Assembly: GCA_945879015.1 (NCBI GenBank)
Contig: CAMCUO010000032.1
Location: forward strand, 1 to 32,679
Direction of reading: 5' to 3'
DNA: 32,679 nucleotides
Source: Chitinophaga pinensis
GTDB taxonomy: Bacteria; Bacteroidota; Bacteroidia; 2-12-FULL-35-15
Under the pieces are notes generated by a model, which worked only from the letters and a program-made list of their open reading frames with translations, was not told where the DNA came from and searched no databases. Both the position numbers and the translations under genes were made by a program. Shown in pieces: positions 31,706 to 32,679 of this stretch. Position 1 is the stretch's first letter. Every line of letters begins with the position of its first letter.

Positions 31706-32644
31706 TCAAATAAGTGTTGACTTATTCGAAATTTTTATAGTGTACCCTTCTACAGCCTTTTTTTTGCCTTTTCTTTCGAAAATATAATCAATTCTACCAA
31801 GGCGAATTCCGGCCCATCCAACTTGTGCTACTAGTACTTCTTTCCCATCGCGGTTATTGTAAGACACAGGCGTATCAAGGAAAGTATGAGTATGCGCTCC
31901 TAAAATAACATCAATATTTTTTGATTGTTTTGCAAGTTCAATATCGCTAATTTTTTTATTTTCATACTTATAGCCAAGGTGAGAAAGGCAAATTACCAAA
32001 TCACATTTTTGTTCGTTTTTTAGATAATGCGTAGCTTCTGCTGCTTTTACTATTGGGTCGAGATATTTTGTATTTCCCGACATGCGTTTGTCTACTAAGC
32101 CCACCAATTCTATTCCTAAACCAAACACTCCAATTTTAATTCCATCTTTCATATAGATTTTATGTGGAATTGTTTTGCCTGCCATTATTGTATCCGAGAA
32201 ATCGTAATTGCAATTAATGAATGGAAAATTTGCATTTGGCAGCTGTTTTACTAAGCCATCTAAACCATTATCAAAATCATGATTTCCAATAGTAGATGCA
32301 TCGTATTGCATCATACTCATTAATTTTAATTCCAATTCTCCACCATACATATTAAAATAGGGCGTGCCTTGAAATATATCTCCAACATCAAATAACAATA
32401 CATTTTTTTCTTCGTTTCTTATTTTTTTAATCAATGCGGCTCTTCTAACGGTTCCTCCCAAACCTGCAAATTTTGGATCGTTTTCAGGAAATGGATCCAC
32501 ATGACTATGCACATCGTTGGTATGCAGAATAGTAATTTTTACCATTTCTGTTTTTGCAAGAACTTCATTGGGAATCGAATTGAATGCTACGAATCCAGCG
32601 CCGGCAAATGCCGTTTTTTTTAGAAATGCTCTTCTGCTATTCAT
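31706..32644 (-). CDS. Tat-exported 5'-nucleotidase-type metallophosphatase (N-domain only)
   Basis: I start at the ATG at 32644, which opens with a twin-arginine signal (MNSRRAFLKKTAFAGAG); an ATG at 32659 would add five partly acidic residues. The calcineurin-like core shows HTNDVHSH, FDVGDIFQGTP, GNHDFD, LSHLGYKYE and GAHTHTF, the five dimetal-site motifs of the UshA/5'-nucleotidase family. At 312 residues it lacks the C-terminal substrate-binding 5_nucleotid_C domain. In Bacteroidota this domain is often a separate gene next door; the sequence beyond 32645 is too short to tell. It is probably a periplasmic phosphatase folded with its metals in the cytoplasm before Tat export. Confidence 0.9.
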   Translation of the reverse strand: MNSRRAFLKKTAFAGAGFVAFNSIPNEVLAKTEMVKITILHTNDVHSHVDPFPENDPKFAGLGGTVRRAALIKKIRNEEKNVLLFDVGDIFQGTPYFNMYGGELELKLMSMMQYDASTIGNHDFDNGLDGLVKQLPNANFPFINCNYDFSDTIMAGKTIPHKIYMKDGIKIGVFGLGIELVGLVDKRMSGNTKYLDPIVKAAEATHYLKNEQKCDLVICLSHLGYKYENKKISDIELAKQSKNIDVILGAHTHTFLDTPVSYNNRDGKEVLVAQVGWAGIRLGRIDYIFERKGKKKAVEGYTIKISNKSTLI

Positions 32645-32679
32645 ACTTGATTCTTCCATCTATCGCTACTTTTATTGTA

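Noticed and set aside
32645..32679. 3' end of an upstream 5_nucleotid_C gene overlapping the metallophosphatase start
   Set aside because: Two frames stay open to a stop overlapping the ATG, but 35 nt is too short to identify a gene.

Overview
The window looks like a chromosomal segment of an uncultured or little-studied, AT-rich member of the Bacteroidota, probably Flavobacteriia-, Sphingobacteriia- or Chitinophagia-like. Evidence: a type IX secretion (T9SS) type B cargo protein paired with a PorP/SprF membrane protein; a PorE-like TPR/propeller/CRD/OmpA lipoprotein; a GldI-like FKBP lipoprotein; the rpmB...rpmG-DUF4295-ftsY neighbourhood; a bacillithiol enzyme (BshC); and promoters of the Bacteroidota form TTG-N(18-21)-TAnnTTTG in front of ribosomal genes. 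No phage, IS transposase, CRISPR array, rRNA or tRNA gene was seen.

Layout. 1-390: 3' end of a D-Ala-D-Ala dipeptidase gene. 531-2560 (minus): PorP/SprF protein and its T9SS cargo. 2765-4243: a Cas4-like Fe-S nuclease fused to a DEDDy exonuclease (DUF2779). 4300-4719 (minus): ndk. 5134-9878: nrnA followed by four tandem exported FKBP proteins carrying 1, 2, 2 and 3 FKBP domains. 10001-14337: two SGNH hydrolases and an MBOAT acyltransferase, a likely cell-surface O-acylation cassette. 14427-19188: rpmB, an exported aminopeptidase P, rpmG, a 50-codon DUF4295 gene, ftsY and rimO. 19280-22125: NUDIX hydrolase (minus), bshC, queE. 22270-24977: PorE-like lipoprotein and a Cys-rich rhodanese-like exported protein. 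24982-26629 (minus): YciO-type protein, transaldolase/FSA family protein and the small SRP RNA. 26898-27848: DPM1/GtrB-like glycosyltransferase. 27883-30056 (minus): tetrapyrrole-methylase-family methyltransferase, low-molecular-weight protein phosphatase, and a strange short sensor protein. 30136-31569 (minus): dnaA. 31706-32644 (minus): Tat-exported 5'-nucleotidase-like metallophosphatase.

Many genes serve the envelope: T9SS export, periplasmic folding helpers, surface glycan modification and envelope peptidases. Both the RNA of the SRP and its receptor FtsY lie here. The intergenic regions carry at least five families of short palindromic or tandem repeats, some acting as likely terminators.

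I did not find a clear-cut new defence or mobile system. The strongest oddities are the sensor gene beside dnaA, which joins a signal peptide and a few propeller blades directly to a histidine-kinase ATPase domain with no membrane segment or phosphoacceptor domain; the graded FKBP gene array with progressively restored active sites; and the repeat families, including one element with 31-bp inverted ends.
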